Shown: positions 24,301-37,059, counted from the first letter of the stretch. The stretch is DNA of 64,000 nucleotides from Plasmopara viticola (GCA_001695595.3 MBPM02000001.1:124001-188000); one strand, 5' to 3'. Notes: generated from the sequence alone by a model not told the origin. Made by a program: numbers and translations.

Positions 24301-26023
24301 GGTACATACTTGGTATTCAAGCAACAGTTTAGCTTTCTAATTTATGTAATTTAAAGACGATTAAGAAATCGAAACCTTGACATAAATATACGGGATTTGA
24401 TACGCAGTCACCAATTTTGGTTAACTGGCCTCCAAATATAAACTAAAGCGATGCATGTATAACCGTTGTAACATCTGGGAATTAATATTCGACCGAGAAT
24501 TAAGCCTTTATACAATCAGAAGCCATAAAAGCAAATCAATTTAGCTCATATTTGGTGGCCACTTAACTATTTTTAACGTGGCACTAAAATCAAATAAAGT
24601 GATAAAGTTGTAATTTTATGATATCGAGTAATCAATTTGCGGAATTGATTGCAGCAGAGCTATTTGCTTAATCAGGCCTTTGACCTTCGCTAGTTTCTAA
24701 ATACCATTTCGCGTTGCAGATAATTATCTGACTGACTCTAATAGTTACTGTAACTCTCAACAGTGAGGTCGATGTAACTCTTTGTGATTTTTAATATGAA
24801 TTGAATTCGTTTAATTACGTGTAAGATGAATGTCAATCATCTATAATAAGTTCTGCTGATATGCATTGAGCAACAACCATTTGACCGAATACTGCTTTTT
24901 GTTATTTTCTCAGCACTAAGTGCTACCTACGATGTTTAAATGCGCAGCCGACGTTTTGAAAAGTCAGCAGAAAGATTGTCCTTCTCCTTCAAAAATAAGT
25001 GGGCCTCGCATAAAGCCGAGCTTTTACACTAAAAGCCGGTACGGCTGATTATGCGATGCTGCTAATATCGATCATTTTCTAGTTTGAACTACACGACGTA
25101 CAGCTGCACATATGTAGGACTTTTCTTCACTACTTGAATTTATGTCAAATTGCAGTACACTAGTGATTTGCAGAACTTCTAGAAAGGGGATGTGAATGCA
25201 AAAAAAAATCCATGCATTCAATGAGGCACGTACATCTGACACTCATAAGCTGCCAAAGAAAAATCATTGCTGGTACATCCTCGTTAGCTGAGTAGGCTGA
25301 CAATCTGCATGCAGCTCCTCAAACTCATTAAAGTATTAGATCCCAAATAGGCATTGCGCTATATTGAATACTTACACGCTAGTTCGTACTGAACTAGTTT
25401 ACATGAATATCTTTGTAGGTTCCACCTTAGAGGATCAGGCAAGGAGACCTATGTTTGTACGATCAAACAGTCATTTACCGTATAACTTCATGCATGCCTT
25501 CTCTGATTAAGGTGCAGTATGACGCTACATGCCAATGATTACGGGGAGCAATTCGCAAACATGAACGGCTACTACAGTATTATATGCTCAAATTGAAAAA
25601 GCGAAATTAGCAGCCAATACATATATATGCGATCGCTTACTCCTAGGTAGCTGTCACGTTTATGTAGCTGAAGTAAGTAGAGGAAGGGTCAAGCATGGTT
25701 TTACAGGCTCGCTATCAAAAAAACCGATGATAGAAATTAATTTAATAAGCTCGCTGAGCACAGTATGCTTAGTACAGTCTGCTGCTGTCAATTCTCATTG
25801 CTGGTGCACCAAACGACATCGTGAATAAAGATAATTCTTAAATGCTAAAAAAGATAATGCTTCAAATATTTTTTAGTATGACCATATCCAAATCGATCAA
25901 CGGCTTATCTCAATTTGACCTTGGTAGTTTGGACAATTTCTGGGAATTGTCAAATTGAGCACTTTGCTCGTCATCTTAATTATTAGAGCGGTCTTCATCG
26001 GGCTCCGCGTCATAAATTTATTT

Positions 26024-28366
26024 CTACAGACTATCTTGTTCGTCTTCGCTCTCATCGTTTCGCCCCAAAGCTGATAAATAACAATCAATGGCCTCGTCGT
26101 GTTGACCGCGCTCTTGCAAAATTCTCCCCAACATCGCCACACCTACGCCAGTCGGTCGTAACTTCAAACACGTCATGCACGCCTTTTCTGCAGCCGCAGA
26201 CTGGCCCACCAGCAATCGGCACTCGGCCAGCAAGTACCACAGCGTCGCATTCGAAGGCTCGATTTCCGCTGCACGCGTTAGCTCCAGAATAGCGGCCATG
26301 TATTCCTTCTGTTTCATATATAATTTTCCAGTTCGAATAGCTCGTGATATTGCCGCGTGGGCTTTCTCATATCGAGCGATACGCACTTTGGCTTTTCGCA
26401 GCCCCCTTTGAGCCTTCCGTGATCGCTTTACAGCTTCGCCGTACATGTCTAGTAAATCCACGAGTTCCTTCTGATACTGAAGAGAAACAGTTTCTAGCTC
26501 CGAGATCTGGCGCATCATCATTCGATCTCTTTGGGTCAATTTGTACTTGGCAGCTGCTGAAGTCTTTTCGATAGCCTTTAAACTGGCGGTATCGATCCCT
26601 GCAATTGCCCTCTTCTTGGCCCGAAGCTTACTGGCCGAGTTCTCATCCCCATCCTCACGATCCTTTCTCTCTCCGTAACTTTCACTGAACGATTTTTCAC
26701 TATCCAAAACAAGCTGCGTTTGCTCAAATTCATCATACTCCGAGATCGACATTTCAAAACTATTTTGTGCTGTGAATTTCTTATCTTCACTCTCATCGCG
26801 GTCTCGAAAACTAGCATTACCGGCCCTTTCCTTTCGAAATGGTGGTAACCCTGTCGGCGATTCACCGCGTGATTTGTTGTGCTTTTTCGCCAGCGGAGCA
26901 CCCTTCCGTCTGCTTCGACCGGTTTTAGTCGATTCCTCATCACTGCTTTCTTCAATCGTTGGCTGTAAATTGGATTTCTGCTTCGATGTTGGCTTTGGCT
27001 TTAAATATTTTTGCGTAATCAGGGACATATCCAGACTCTTGACACTGCTAGATGATGCACTAAAGTCAAGATGTTCTTTTTTCTCCATCGTATCACGTTT
27101 AATAACCTTTGTTTTAAGCCGGCGGTCCGCTTTTTTTTTTACTTCGGCATCGTTGCGTGCCTTTTTTTCCGATTCTTCTGGATCAGATCCCGCCAAGCTA
27201 AAAATTGAGAAAGCAGAATCAGCAAATGTATTCGACGTTTCCTTTTCCTCCTTGCGACGCCTTTCTCGCGCGTCTGAAAGCGGCTTCCTTCTCTCGTTTG
27301 AAAGCAAAGCAGCGGTTAAAGTTGGCGACGCTGTGCGGCTCGATAATGGCGTTTCTCCACGCACTCTACCAGCCGTTTTCTTTGAGCCTAAGCTATGGTC
27401 AACTTTTCGATTCCTGTCTCGTTCAGTAGATGGTGTCCGACGCCGCACATTCTGCCCAGATGGATCACGTGAGGATTTTTTACGAGGGACAACGTCGAAC
27501 AAATCCCGCTCATGCATAGCTCTGCCACGTCGCTCTTTATCGCGTCGTTCTCTGTCACGAGAACTTGGATCATCTGGGTCCCTAGTACGCCGTTCTCTTT
27601 GCCGTGGATCCCGCATTCTTTGGTCCTTCTCTCGTGGGTCTCTCTCAGTAGCTTCTCTTTTGCGCACGACTTTCTCGCGTGGTATTCTCGATCGTTGCTC
27701 CTTGTCACGGGGAGTACGCAAGAGGTCCTTGGAATGCATGTCGCCTCTTCGAGCAGAATCACGCGACACTTTTTCGCATAACGCCAGCATTTCGTGCATC
27801 TCTCGTCCTTGTGGTGACCTCACTGATTGAGAAATGTCAGTTCGCGGAGACCTTAGGCGATGAGCGCGCGCTGGATTTGTGGTTTGCGGTTCTATATTCC
27901 GCCGTTCCATTCGTCTTTGCTCCTTGTCCGCGTTGCCTCCGTTCCAATTCCTAACATCGCGTCCAGAACCCTCCAACTTTATCCTCGCATGGTCGCCACA
28001 GTTTCGCATTCGATGCCTTTTGTCCTGCATATCCTTTGTTTCGCCCGTATGTTGTCGCTGTTCGTCGTTGGGCAAGTCACGACGAGGCGGCGGCACTAGA
28101 CCCTTTGCCAGTCGAAGACACGTGGGATAACACTTGTCACATACTCGCTGCGGTGACTTGGACACTGCCCTCGGGATCATGAGCTTGTTCCTCGAGTGTT
28201 TACTGCACACTGAGAGTCCACAGTGGCGACAATGGTGGCGCGTAGTCATGAGCGAGAACTCGATGTTGCAGATGCCACATTGGTTTTCGACCTGCCAGGA
28301 GGGGGGCTGGGCCATGGTGCTGTTCCCGCTCGGGGCGACCTGCTGTGACGCCTGCGGTCGTGGCAT
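26024..28366 (-). CDS. FYVE zinc-finger protein with C-terminal TPR repeats
   Basis: This single-exon gene encodes 780 aa from ATG 28366; the frame is open upstream but only non-ATG codons precede. Residues 24–80 form a FYVE-type finger: WQVENQCGIC, RHHCRHCG and RVCDKC. The RHHCRHCG basic patch is the phosphatidylinositol-3-phosphate binding signature; the W..D motif reads WQVE, and one usual Cys is His in VCSKH. Residues 100–560 are low complexity, rich in Arg, Glu, Asp and Ser, probably disordered. Residues about 640–690 are helical and basic. The last ~100 aa hold TPR-like repeats (LYMKQKEYMAAILELTRAAE, then LWYLLAECRLLVGQSAAAEK and AMLGRILQERGQHDEAIDCY). It is probably an endosomal adaptor. 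It stands alone between transposon tracts. Confidence 0.85.
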   Translation of the reverse strand: MPRPQASQQVAPSGNSTMAQPPSWQVENQCGICNIEFSLMTTRHHCRHCGLSVCSKHSRNKLMIPRAVSKSPQRVCDKCYPTCLRLAKGLVPPPRRDLPNDEQRQHTGETKDMQDKRHRMRNCGDHARIKLEGSGRDVRNWNGGNADKEQRRMERRNIEPQTTNPARAHRLRSPRTDISQSVRSPQGREMHEMLALCEKVSRDSARRGDMHSKDLLRTPRDKEQRSRIPREKVVRKREATERDPREKDQRMRDPRQRERRTRDPDDPSSRDRERRDKERRGRAMHERDLFDVVPRKKSSRDPSGQNVRRRTPSTERDRNRKVDHSLGSKKTAGRVRGETPLSSRTASPTLTAALLSNERRKPLSDARERRRKEEKETSNTFADSAFSIFSLAGSDPEESEKKARNDAEVKKKADRRLKTKVIKRDTMEKKEHLDFSASSSSVKSLDMSLITQKYLKPKPTSKQKSNLQPTIEESSDEESTKTGRSRRKGAPLAKKHNKSRGESPTGLPPFRKERAGNASFRDRDESEDKKFTAQNSFEMSISEYDEFEQTQLVLDSEKSFSESYGERKDREDGDENSASKLRAKKRAIAGIDTASLKAIEKTSAAAKYKLTQRDRMMMRQISELETVSLQYQKELVDLLDMYGEAVKRSRKAQRGLRKAKVRIARYEKAHAAISRAIRTGKLYMKQKEYMAAILELTRAAEIEPSNATLWYLLAECRLLVGQSAAAEKACMTCLKLRPTGVGVAMLGRILQERGQHDEAIDCYLSALGRNDESEDEQDSL

Positions 28367-30430
28367 GCGTTGTGAACGATATAATCGACAAACCAAGTGG
28401 CAGTCGTCACTTTGTTGGTTGTGTGTCTCCCTGCTCTGCTCAATTTTGACGTTCGTCCGTCATCCCGTCCAGCTTTGTACGTACGGTTTACAGACCCGAC
28501 ACAATGCAAAAAGACAGGCGAGAAAGAGCTTCAAGAAGATGCGCAGCGACTGGGTGACTTGATATGTAGAGGAAACGTCGCATGTTTATGCTTCCGAGAA
28601 GACTTTCAAAGAAAACATGTATAATATGCGCACCACACAAACTGAATTATTCGTTCTACAATTCATGACGGTAAAGTGGAGCGCATAACGTTAGACTCTA
28701 AATTACGCCATCAGAGTTTTTCGTATCAAATGTTGCTGTCTTTGGTTCAATTCGAGATTACACGTTATGTATGCATTCCATGTTGAAAACAAGAATAACC
28801 GATACAGGAGTCGCAACAATCGAGTTGCAAGCGAGAAGTATTGTTCTCCTTTTATTCTAGCCCCTTTTCTCTCTGCTATGGAGTGTCGACAGAAATGTTT
28901 TCGTGCCGCAGATCGCGCATGTATCATGGAGAAAAGCTCACCAGCACCCTACGCTGTTGACCTGAGCTAGCTAATTTGCTGGTTTAACACATTTATAAGC
29001 TGTGCTGATGACGCGGCGCCAGTGCAAATAGATAGTAGAAGACTGGGAACGCAATTGTCAAATTGTAATATTCCGACAAGAGATACACGTTCCTGCCGTC
29101 TTTTTTTACGCGGAGATAGCTTTACCAAAAGATGTACAATTGCGACAAGCAATCTCACTTGCGTGTTTGACAGCCACGATCAAGCAACTCTCGCTAATAC
29201 TTGTCGATTTATTGCTGACTATCGCTTACGCTCTCCTCGTTCTCAGTGTTTGCGCTGCTTGGAGTATCTGTTGACCACATACGCGCAGTGAATCCATGGT
29301 AATCGAAATAGTAGATGGTAAAGAGCTTTCAATGCTGACGGAACTAATTGCGAAAAAGACGAAAGTTAAAACGCTGATGTGATCATAGTCTCACTAGAAA
29401 GCTCTGGTATTAGTTGTTGTAAGTGTAATGATAGTGAGCGAATGCATCGTTCCATGAGCACCGACAAATGTCTCTTATGTGCATATACAGGACTCTACTT
29501 CAAACTTCGTTGACTGCGATGTCGAAGTAAGACTCCTGTATTAGATTGTAGCATCATGAGGGCTGAATATACCATGTCGACATACCTAACACTTGACTCA
29601 TGATGTTGTCCAAGTAGCTGATGACTGGCAACAAACAAGCACTAAGATGATTTATTTGCGAACAAGCCACCGTATTGCCGATCGACATCAACTTTAGTTG
29701 CGGGGAAAAACAATAGACGAATATTGCTGCAGCACGCTTTTTTCTCAAGTGCTTAAAGCACTTAATCGCGGTAGTCCCGCAGCGTTAAGACAAGTAGTTA
29801 AAAATGCAGTATAATTACGTGTTTGATAAGATCGTCACTCTGATGAAGCGAACGTAATGCTGCACCACTCGAACTCATACTATACATTTTCATAATTCGC
29901 ATGTTGCTGCCCCCTGACTACCGAAGTTTCACGATTCACGCGGACAGCTGTGGAGGATAGAACAGTAATAATAACATCGTGCAAATGCGTCGAAAACAAG
30001 CTTTCATATTTCGTTTTGTCGTCACGTGTCACTCCACGAGCGAATTGTGGCTTGGGTCACGATGAGGCAATTTGATTTATTTGTAATTGTTAGCTGATGT
30101 AAGATGAACAGGTAGAAAATTATAATTTTGAAGAAGTTTGTGATATACTGAGCGATATTTACGAAACTCATGTATATTTGAAATGCGCGATAAAATCTTG
30201 AGACTAAAAAGGGAGCTTCTGACGCTATGGCTTGAAACCTGCGTCGAAATTACGACAATTTGTGACGAATGGAACGGAGACCTCAAAGCTTATTAAGACA
30301 GGTTTTACTCCTTTTTAAGGCCGCTGCCATGAATATTCCTCAACCGTCACGCCAAAAGTCAAGTTTTGATGGCCATAGCAAAACTCGCGGTTAAAATGGC
30401 CCTTTCACGAAAAACAACGTGTAGCCTGCT
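28367..30430. other. Gene-free tract upstream of the FYVE–TPR gene
   Basis: It contains the presumed promoter of the minus-strand FYVE–TPR gene; no clear core element was seen. A stretch near 29395–29475 (TCTGGTATTAGTT ... GAATGCAT ... GAGCACCGACAA) is related to 51067–51125, so both are probably copies of one dispersed repeat. No ORF here has a recognisable domain. Confidence 0.45.
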
Positions 30431-30960
30431 GAGAATCGATTAGTACAAACTTAACGAGTAAGAGCTTGCTGCTCCACTGCCTTGGTGTGTAGTGCGTAAC
30501 ACATTTTCAACGAAATATATACTCGCTCTGTCTCCCCACTCGTCTGCGGTTGGTAAGCTGTACACATGTCCAACGTCCCATAATAACATTATTTGAATCA
30601 TCAAAGCGGAGATCTCGGTCCGAGACAAATGACTCTAGAAGTCTACGTTACCAAAAGACACGACAAAATAACAGCGCTCATCTTTTACACCGTCGAATGT
30701 GAGTGGGACAACCTTTATGTCGTTTTGCACGAACGATCAGCAAAGATCACAAAACCTTGACAGATAATGGCTTTAGGCGTAATGGCACTAGCAAGCTTGC
30801 CAACGATGAAGCCACATTTGGTCAGTGTACTTATCGGTGGCAGATTTTGGATGTGCACATAGATGTAAAGACCTACTTATACGACTTGAGCCACCTTTGT
30901 GGAAGCTCGCCAAGCAATATGACTTCTCTCACTACTCGTGGAGCACCACCTCGATTGGTG
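30430..30960 (-). mobile_element. Ty3/Gypsy integrase remnant
   Basis: On the minus strand the words KVVPLTFDGVKDERCYF, then LLESFVSDRDLRFDD, then a region with YSLPTADEWGDRASIYFVEN match the Gypsy integrase order: 'K..HL.P..', 'GLPESIVSDRDPRF' and 'S.ADHPQTDGQTERAN..LED.LR'. The motifs fall in different frames, so the gene is dead. A 143-codon minus frame just upstream (31363–30932) may belong to the same element but I could not match it. Confidence 0.6.
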
Positions 30961-33734
30961 CTGTAGCGCTACAATTGCGCTTCCATGTAAATGGATGTAT
31001 TACCCAGCTTAGCTGCTTTGAGCGATCATCAAACTTATTGTCTCTTATAGGGATTGAAAAATTATGGTAGGAATCTAAGCGCTTTGTAAGACCAATGATA
31101 TAGTTTAATAGTGGTCGTAAGACTTTAAAAGAAAACCAGCTTTCGTCGCTGCTTCTAACAGTGCGAAAAGACGCTAAAAATGAGCGAATCGCAAGGATTA
31201 AATTTTCAACTAATATATAATATAATGCATTCGTATAATCCTCTAGTGAAGGATGTGGCCTTTTGAGATCCGCGTTTGCCGTTAATACCCGATCGATTTT
31301 TACGTCATGCCATTGACTTGGCTCCAAACTCCAAATACTGCGCGACACGGCAGCAGGTTCCACAAAACGAAATCACTGACGAACTTTTTGTGCCAATTAC
31401 AAAGCGGAAATGGTTAGTAAAATTCCGATTTTATGCCAGCATACAATTATCAGGAGAACTATCGTACACGCTTTTGAAAAGCTAAATGTGGCCACCATTT
31501 TGACACAGACAGCAAAACGTAGAAAGAATATAATGTAGCATACCATGTACAATTCTTTGACTTGAAACGACGAGGGAAAGTGGCCTACCATTGTTCGTGC
31601 GAATCACTTTGTGCGGTGTTGTTGGTGATACACCAAGGGCAATCGAGCGCGCCTGAGACATTAATCGTCTGGTGACGCAGCTGCTCGTTCGCACACGCAT
31701 ACTTTAGTGCTTTTTTTGTGGTGCACGAAGACGAACGCACACGACTACCTCGTTCACCTGCGATCAGTGATCGAGTGTATGTGCACTTCCAAACTTTACA
31801 CAAATGATGAAGATAAGTGCATCATGTGCGATGAATATTCTGTTCATGGCGCTTTATCAGTGAGCATGACCTTCGCATTAACCCATTATGGTGTCAAAAC
31901 TATCTTGGATTGGCATGTATTATTGAGCCAGAAGAAAGCGGTTTGATCATTTAAATTTCTTATACCAGCGTAGTTTGCATTGCGCAGAAGTGGCAAAGTA
32001 ACGGAACATTTTTCGAAAACAATAAATAATAGATTTGGGGTACGAGAAAGTTGCCAGAGTCAAGGATCATCCACTGCAAGTGCCAATTATGGCCCTTGAA
32101 AATCAAAACGATTCCTCAGTGTCATTACAGATTGCCCTTGACTGCCACAAGACGCTTAAGAGTGAGATTGGGTAGGTTTCGGTAGCTCAAAGCTGCCAAA
32201 GAAATCATATCTGTTCTTTTACGCCAGAGTTTTAGATGTTAGGCTTTCAGCCATTCGTAAATTACATAGTTTGTGCGTCGCAGAAAAACCTGATTTCAAA
32301 CATGAAATGTGCTAGCAAAAATGGCTTGCCAATACTTCAGGCAGCCATAGGAGTGTTTAGTACATCATGATTGGGCCTTATGGACTTCAAGACGTTAGAA
32401 AAGCTTTGCTATCGAAAGAATTAAGCCATATTTGCTGAGGTACTACGAGCACATCAGCGCGACATTATCACTGTTTGCTCAGCGATAAGTACAAAACCGC
32501 TGTACCAGTATATATGTGCAAAGTTTTTTTTGTCTCTTGCAGCATTTGAAAGCTGTTTAATTTTGTAGTTAGATTTAAGAGTTGGAATGGTATTGGGGAT
32601 TGAGTAGCTGGAGTACCACGAACTTAAAGTTAATTGGAGGCGCAAGATATTGAGCGGCACCTGTTTTGTTTTTAGCAAAGCTTTACTGAGCTATCAACAA
32701 ATCCACATTGTGCTGTTGTCGAGAGCACTAGGCCATTCCGTTTCTGTTTTGGAGATTGTTGCGCCAGAAATGGACACTAACATGTCAAAGGCTAGAGGTT
32801 GGAGCTTGAGGTTACTGAGCGGTATTCGTCAGACATAGCACTGCTTATCGTTGGTGTTTTAAGCTAGGACTGTACGCGTAAGGTCCTACCACTTTGCGTG
32901 GAATGACATGTAAAGCACTAAGCATTGCTCTTTGAAGATAGCACGCGCTGTATATCGTGGCTCACTTTTGGCAAAGGCATCAAGAGCGGATCCTTGTCGA
33001 CGCACGTAAAGTAAAATGCCATTTGTTGAGCAAGACTTGTCGAAGTACCTTGCAGAAGATGGCTGTCGATACGTTATGCATAATGAGTGAGGCTCTGAAC
33101 ATTCACGTAAACTGAAGTTTAATCCATAAAGCAACGCTCGTCGCAAACACCGCTTGATGTATGTTCAGCGTAACATTGTCAGCCCGAACTCGATCTATCC
33201 GAAGCGCTGCCCTTCCGATGCGTGTGTAGTAGCACATATTCCGAAGAGCATAGCATACCTCTTTGCAAAACATCAATGTAGACGTCAGTGTGTCAACGCA
33301 AGGTCGTGTCGAAACATTTACGACACAGAACCTCTCTTTTAGACCTCTGAGCCTTTTAAAAAGCGACAGCGATACATGGCGTTCATCGAGCAGCTCAAGG
33401 CCATCTCGTCTTCGACAAAAGTGGCAAATGTCGTTAAATGACGGTCGCACTCGGCTGTATACTTTAAAGGGATACATGAGTACAATCGAAGGCGCGATAC
33501 ATAATTTCGCGATCTTTATTATCTCCCTGTCGATCGACGAAATAAAGCTTAACCCATTAGGCTATTCAGCATCTTCTGATTCTTGACGTTCTCTTGCGAC
33601 ATAGCAGTCGACGTACTAGCCGTGAGGTTTCCTAAACCTTGGCGTGCTCTGCACAGAAATATCTTGACAGCAAATGGTGGGTGTCAAAATAGAGAAAACA
33701 TCGACGGGTCTGCATAAGCTGATTCTAACAATTC
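30961..33734. other. Gene-free tract with weak transposon-like frames
   Basis: Minus frames at 31363–30932, 31803–31482 and 33477–33103 have protein-like composition but no motif I can assign. Given the adjacent Gypsy integrase they are probably decayed pol or gag. Nothing is recognised at 31.9–33.1 kb. Confidence 0.35.
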
Positions 33735-33944
33735 CTAACTATGACACCATATGACACCATATGACCGAGCGCACTGATTTTTGTTTTGCATAACCCTTCC
33801 GTTTACATTTGTGCGATGGGTGATCCCGTTATTATTGGTATAAGCTAAATAGAAGCGGCTTACAAAGTCATTACTAGTACAACGGACTTTGCTTTTGCCC
33901 ATTGTAATTCCAAGAAAAGCCAAAAGCAATAAGCTTTTAAACAT
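33735..33944 (-). CDS. Candidate small secreted peptide
   Basis: This 69-aa ORF starts at ATG 33944. It begins MFKSLLLLAFLGITMG, which has the charge and hydrophobic run of a signal peptide, and the mature part holds three cysteines. No RxLR or LxLFLAK motif is present, and no domain is recognised. It lies alone in transposon-rich DNA, a common setting for oomycete effector candidates but also for chance ORFs. Confidence 0.3.
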   Translation of the reverse strand: MFKSLLLLAFLGITMGKSKVRCTSNDFVSRFYLAYTNNNGITHRTNVNGRVMQNKNQCARSYGVIWCHS

Positions 33945-34129
33945 ATAAAGAAATACTAATATAAGCAGTGTAGGTTTTCCAGCACGAACGTAGCTTTCAG
34001 TGGTTGTATGTGTGGTTGCACGCTAGTGTGGTAAAAATATCTGGCCTTCTTCAGTCAATCTATGGCTTTGTGTTTTGCCTCTTGACGAATCCCTGCCCTG
34101 CTACTAAAAGCCTGGAGAAATACTTCGAG

Positions 34130-37055
34130 TTAGTCATCCAATTAATTTTGCCTGATCTACATTCATTGCTACGAAGCTCTTTCGCATAGCTTCGTTGTAT
34201 GGACAAGCAAAGAACTATATAAGCACCATTGATCTTCTAACGAGCTGTAACAAGGAGCTCGACAAGCTTCGTCGGACTTGAGTTGGCAACGGCAGTGAAG
34301 TCAAACTCAAGAAATCAATTAAAGCTTTAGCGTCGTATTAAGCAAGTCCCGAGACCTGTCGAGAATTTCAATTTACACCTTCATTCATTTCTTTCTAAAA
34401 ACAAAGACTGCAAATCAATATCTTTTGCTCATGGAGCTTTAGTAAAGCTTGTAATTGATTATACAAAAGGGCGAGTATGGTCCAACAAAACGATCGTACG
34501 GCTAAGCGTCCATTTTGATACTTGAGATCTTGTCAACAGAGCAGAAAATGTGCACTTGATGACATTGCAGCTTTGCGGCTAGTGTCGCACTATAAAGCGT
34601 GAGCGCTGACTCCGCAAGACGCGGAAGTGTCAACAGCCAAGCATATCACACCACTCAAGTAGATTCAGTATCTTCTGCAGCGGCAGGACAAGACGCATTG
34701 TCAATGCAACAGTGACTGCTGTAGCTCGCCCGGCAAAGGTTACAGCATCAAGCCCGGATACAAGCTTAGATACAAGCCCAAATGCAACGAGCTAACGAGC
34801 GCTTAGAGTTACTCATCGCATCAAAAAGTGAACAAAGGAAGAAAAACTCTCTTCTTGATTACGAAGGAAAACTTGCCAAATATATTGAGCAATGGATCTC
34901 CGCGATCGAACAGTACAGCGCCAGTAAGCGCCTCTTGATGGCAACAGAGTCGTCTGACTTTGTGACGCTTGTCCTACGTATTACTGGCAAGTTCGTGCTG
35001 CATGGGTACCGTGCCTTTATAGCCGTCTGCGAGCGCGAAAACGTGCACAAGACATAGGCACATTTAGCTGCGTGCACGCCTCAGGTTCAAGTTGATTGAG
35101 TATTAGCTTCGAGAGCGGATATTTCACCAAGCAGACGAAACATATCCACGAGTCAGTCTCTAAGCTCCGAACTTGACATCCCAAATTAAAAAGTGAATAT
35201 AATGAAAAAATGATCATTAAACAATATAGTGCAATTAAACAGGCCGCGAACAAAATTAAGAAAGAACGTTCGATCACGCTTAAATAGACCACTAAAGTTA
35301 TCTCTATTTTTGAGTTTGGCCATTTCTCGGGCAAATTATCTCGTCTATAGGTAAAGTCGAATGGTCCATCGTGCGATTGAGCCACGGCCCAAATATTAGA
35401 GCGCTTTTAAAAAGTGGATGGACAAGAATGTCGACTGAACTAACTAAATCAGTAACATGCAACGTTTGTTGCGTTGCTGTCCACAAAATTTTACAATGTA
35501 CCTCTCCTTGCTGAACCGTTACAAAAGAGGTGCATTATATGCGATTCTCGAAGCAGAAGCACAAGTTTCTAGGACGCTGGTCAAGAGAGACTAGCCACTG
35601 ACTCTATCGGCAATAGAGGCAGTCCTCACTTGCGTACAAAGACTTAGTGAAGCGACTTGAGCTCGAAAAGGTCTAGACTGAGATGATGAAAGTCGACCTT
35701 AAGCTGTCAACCCTACCTAGCAAACCGTGCACATGGATACGCAAACTCTGTTTCTTTACATCGGTAAAGCATGAAAAAAATGATCTGATCGGCAATATTT
35801 GGTTTGATTAGCACAATCTAGATATAGACTGGAGTTTAGGATGCATGACACCTCGCATCAATATAAAAAGTCATGAGGCAATTCAACCACAGCAAGACAA
35901 GTTGCCAGTTATAGCAAGAGTAGCATGATAAGGAACTAGGTTATTCTTAGTTGCTATCGGCAGTTACGCCACCATAGCCGTCGAGGTATCGCGCAATTTC
36001 TGAGAATGCCGTGTCACGACAAGCACATGAAAGGTATTCTCGTCGTTAATTTGCATGTTTTAGGGAGGGCCAAAATCTCCAAACATAAAAAAGGCATCTC
36101 TTGAGAACAAACCACCAAATGAAGTGTTACGTAAGTATGCAGGCACAATTTCTGCTCAGGCTTCCTAGCGAGACGCTCAAATACGGGAAGGGATTGAGCA
36201 GACGAATTTACTCAAGCCGGGTACTAAGCCTGTACCCGTCAAATAATGACATTATACGCCTACATAGCACAAGAAAACTTACAAATGGGCGAATTAAATT
36301 GTCCAAATAGGCATTGTTCGAACAAAGTTTCGGAACAGACATTAAATGTCAAGAAGCATGTAGTTAACCACATTGTGCACGACTATCGTCATCTATACCC
36401 CGCAAAAACTTGCCGAAATGATACCGACGCCACATAAGGAAGAGGTCTTTAACACCATATCTGGAAGTTATGATTTTTTGTGCACGGACCTACTTTGTGG
36501 CTACTATCAATAAAACTGCGAAAGCGGAATTAATTTTTGTCAAATTTCTTACTCCATGCGGTCCATTTAAATGTCTTGTCACAACTGGCTCTAAGTGACA
36601 GACATCGAGGATTGGATGTTGACCGGCTTTAGAAGAAAGTCTTTTGGGATCAAGATGATGAGAGACAACTTCGACGACGTCTTCGTGCTAAGCCAAGATG
36701 TCGCACACCACGAAACGGTTTTAGACTGTGTCTTAAAATGGTGTAAGGAACAGCAGTCATACGTCAATTTATCAAGGCGCCAATTCCGCGTGGATGATGC
36801 GCCATGTCTAGAAGACTTTGTAGGGTGAAATGGCGCTTGCAGATTCGCGACAAGTCTTTGTTCATCGCAGAATGGCATGTGCCTGAGTCAGGGACGTAAA
36901 TAGAGTACTTTTAGGTACTACAATTTATGTCTTAAGTTTTCCAGAGGACTTTGCGCAATTGCAAGCCCCTTCATGACAGTATCAAAAGAAAACGACCTTG
37001 AGAAGCGAATTAGCTCTCGAGCTTAAGCTTTGCTTGGCGTTGTCACTTGGTCGTG
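34130..37055 (+). mobile_element. Ty3/Gypsy retrotransposon remnant (gag, zinc knuckle, protease, RT)
   Basis: Plus-strand pieces appear in order. At 34782–35057 a gag-like frame reads YEGKLAKYIEQWISAIEQY followed by LLMATESSDFVTLV and YRAF. At about 35455–35500 CNVCCVAVHKILQC fits a C-x2-C-x4-H-x4-C zinc knuckle. At 36595–36828 the RT reads NFDDVFVLS and ends with APCLEDFVG. The usual Y-x-DD is not intact and many stops interrupt the frames. A diverged second copy of the 5' part lies at 62.5–64.0 kb; both share AACGAGC(T/C)GTAACAAGGA. No clear LTR pair was identified. Confidence 0.75.
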
Positions 37056-37059
37056 TCCG

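Larger units (their letters stand above)
20393..26023. other. Gene-poor tract with hairpins
   Basis: No gene is supported over about 5.6 kb. Two notable inverted repeats at 21070–21130 and 21293–21323 are listed separately. The minus frame at 23041–23469 (142 codons) has ordinary composition but no recognisable domain and no neighbouring exon that extends it. The 22.2–22.8 kb and 24.3–25.9 kb parts are AT-rich with nothing recognised. Confidence 0.4.

Noticed and set aside
26772..27830. 352-codon plus-strand ORF
   Set aside because: It lies entirely antisense to the FYVE–TPR gene, whose frame has clear domains. Its Ser/Arg-rich composition is what the complement of an Arg/Glu/Ser-rich region gives.
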